The translations under genes were made by a program, and so were the position numbers. The notes under the pieces are model-generated. The model made no database searches and was not told the DNA's origin. It saw only the letters and a list, made by a program, of their open reading frames with translations. Below are positions 62,029 through 64,000 of a DNA stretch of 64,000 bases, piece after piece (the stretch's first letter is position 1; each line of letters starts with the position of its first letter). The stretch spans positions 10,803,293 to 10,867,292 of the forward strand of contig NC_051449.1 of the NCBI RefSeq assembly GCF_001649575.2, in the 5' to 3' direction. Source of the stretch: Kryptolebias marmoratus. Taxonomy: Eukaryota > Chordata > Actinopteri > Cyprinodontiformes > Rivulidae.

Positions 62029-64000
62029 CTGAGAACCAGAACACAAAGAGCAGGCTAAACAAAAGGCACTCACTGCTCAGAGCGGATTTTGGCAAAAAGC
62101 TGCAGTTTCCTGTGCTCTGTTGCTTCTATTGAGTAAAGGCTCAGCTTTTGGGCTTTGACAGGTTTCTTATTTCCTTTCTTGTGGAACATCAGCATTGTGT
62201 TCCTTGAAAGAATCCCAGCTGAATTAATGACTTGAACTGAGATGTGTTTTTCCTGCCTTGAGATGGTTTGTACTCCTGTAGCTTTACTGACTGCAGCGAA
62301 ATCTGGGCACACAGAAAAGTTCAAACAACCTCTGCAGGTGCAGCCAGGTTAGTAAAAAAAAAAAAAGACTAAGCTGATTCCGGTTTGTTCTCTGAACTTT
62401 TTATCTCCACCTCCCATCGGTATATAGAGTCCATACAAGGGCAGAAAATGCAGCAGGTGACTGTTTCTGTCAGGCTCCTGATGCTCACTGAGGTACGTTC
62501 CTCTTTGCATTTCATCAACATTATTCACAAACCTTAAAGAGCAACTAAATTAGGCTTGATTGACCATTGTAGAAGAGAAAGGCAAAGCTTTTTTTGTTTG
62601 ATCTTCACAGTTTCAACATTGCTGGGAATTTAAACCCTGCGACGCCAATCTGCACACGACACCTGCAGTGTCAACAAAAGGCCTCGTTCCACCCCTGTTG
62701 AAGGACACAGTTCTTCTAAACGCTGCCATAGAACCTAAAGGATATGTTTGCGTGTGTAACAAGGCTCAAAACATAGAGTACTCCAAGGATAAATGCTCTA
62801 TGTAAAGACGGTGAAGCTAAACGGCACCTAAAATGTTGTACCCTATCTTTATAAGAAAAAAAAAACCTTTCTGCAGGCTGTCTCTCCTGAGAATGATGAA
62901 GGCAGGCCCACACTCGTCTTTCATCCCTCAGCACCTTGATAAAAAGCCAGGCAGGCGCGGAAAATATTCAGGTTTCCGTCTCTCCATGCATGAAGCAAAG
63001 AGTTGTTTAAAGCACATCAAAAGCATCGACCGTTGAATCACTGACTCTTTTAAAACTTTTAAAACGTATCCACAATTTCGAGTGAATTCCTCTCCCAACC
63101 CAAAGAAGCGCAAGCCTCAAATTAGCTCTTAGGGTTGATGTATTGTGAGAGAGTTCAGGGGTCAACCTGGGAATTGTATGGCCTTGTTTTTAGCACACTG
63201 TCAACAAACCCTAATAACTAACAACAAAATCACCAGGTTGCAGAGCAGGAATAGTCCCCAACTTGTCTTTAATCAGCGTTGCTACAGCGGAAAACAGCCA
63301 GACTGCAAGAATGTCTCCTTCAGACCTAAACTGCGAATAGGGTGTGTCCTGAAATTAATCAGAGAGCATTTCCCCCCACATGCAACAGGATGCACAGGCA
63401 ACAAATAAAAGAGGAAAAAAAAAATAATAATGAACGGTGCAGAAGAAGTGTGTCGTCATTTATCATTAGGACCAAGAGCTGTGTAGTATCAGTGCGTTGG
63501 TTCCGCTGAGGACAGAGAGGATGTTTAGTTCACACGGGCTGTGATGACATGAAGGGAGGAGGGGGAAAAGGGTCGGGGTGGCAAGAGACGTGCTGGCTGG
63601 CATGCAGACCCATCTCAAATTCCAAACATAGCGCCACATCCCCTCCCCTCTCAAAAAAGCAGAGTTTGCCGCTGCTCTCTGGAACCTGTCAGTGACACAT
63701 TGTAGTGAAGATCTTCTCCAACGCTTGTTCTTGTACAGGAGATAACATGTACAGGTCCTCAAAAGCCTTCATCTCAAGTTCTACAGGGGGGTCAGTGGGG
63801 CGAGATAATGGGTTTGAAATAGTTTACTGGATTATGCATCACTAACGATGTCAGTCAGCCATCATTGTTTCTGCGGATCTTTTCAAAATGAACATTTGTG
63901 CTGAAGAAACGGAGCTGTGTATCGCTTCCTTTGTGCCAGCGAAAAGGCACTTATTTCATCCTAAAAGGATGTTAAGATGGATCAGAGCAAGTGTAATGAC
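62029..64000 (-). other. lama3: lama3 upstream intron, no exon recognised
   Basis: The exon before 61911-62028 should end the LN segment that contains a WWQSPP-like motif. I searched both strands by eye and found none. The missing first exon(s) and the alpha-3B promoter therefore lie beyond 64000. Nothing else is supported here. Confidence 0.55.

Noticed and set aside
63689..63780. Possible terminal exon on the - strand (acceptor at 63781, frame LEMKAFEDLYMLSPV...MCH stop)
   Set aside because: The acceptor looks fair, but the peptide is unrelated to laminin or any neighbour I know. It would lie inside the lama3 upstream intron, and no supporting exon or polyadenylation signal was found.

Overview
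The window is vertebrate nuclear DNA, almost certainly from a teleost fish. It holds spliced genes with GT-AG introns that are short for vertebrates, AT-rich introns, CA/GGAT microsatellites, and decayed hAT, Tc1 and RTE-type elements of the kind common in fish. All three genes are conserved vertebrate genes, and I joined their exons by hand in frame. Names rest on comparison with human proteins as I remember them; no database search was possible.

Layout. (1) 713-6840, + strand: the last 12 coding exons of osbpl1a (ORP1), covering the whole sterol-binding domain. The upstream ankyrin/PH part lies left of the window. (2) 6841-9770: the two 3' ends of convergent genes, with no other gene seen. 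(3) 9771-16259, - strand: complete ttc39c, 14 coding exons, 582 codons plus stop. (4) 18140-62028, - strand: lama3, the laminin alpha-3 chain, 75 consecutive in-frame exons giving 3274 codons plus stop. Only the first exon(s), with the signal peptide and the start of the LN domain, lie beyond position 64000. An internal first exon at 33131-33442 supplies a new signal peptide and gives the short alpha-3A chain (about 1770 residues), as in mammals.

The order lama3 - ttc39c - osbpl1a matches human 18q11.2, except that CABYR, which sits between TTC39C and OSBPL1A in human, is not seen. The genes do not form a functional unit. ORP1 is a lipid-transfer protein of late endosomes and contact sites, TTC39C is a poorly known TPR protein, and laminin alpha-3 is a secreted basement-membrane chain of laminin-332 and related trimers.

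The most interesting signals are inside lama3: a tandem pair of homologous, phase-matched exons in the domain IV region that look mutually exclusive; an alternative terminal exon that would end the chain in the LG3-LG4 linker; a fish alpha-3A amino-terminal extension built of four short repeats; an RGD next to four arginines in LG1; two convertase-like basic sites in the domain IV region; a probable loss of the closing LG3 cysteine; a GC-AG intron; and a possible poison exon. Introns also hold a hAT-type foldback MITE with a perfect 8-bp target duplication, a roughly 400-bp imperfect palindrome, and a dispersed repeat family present in at least four places.
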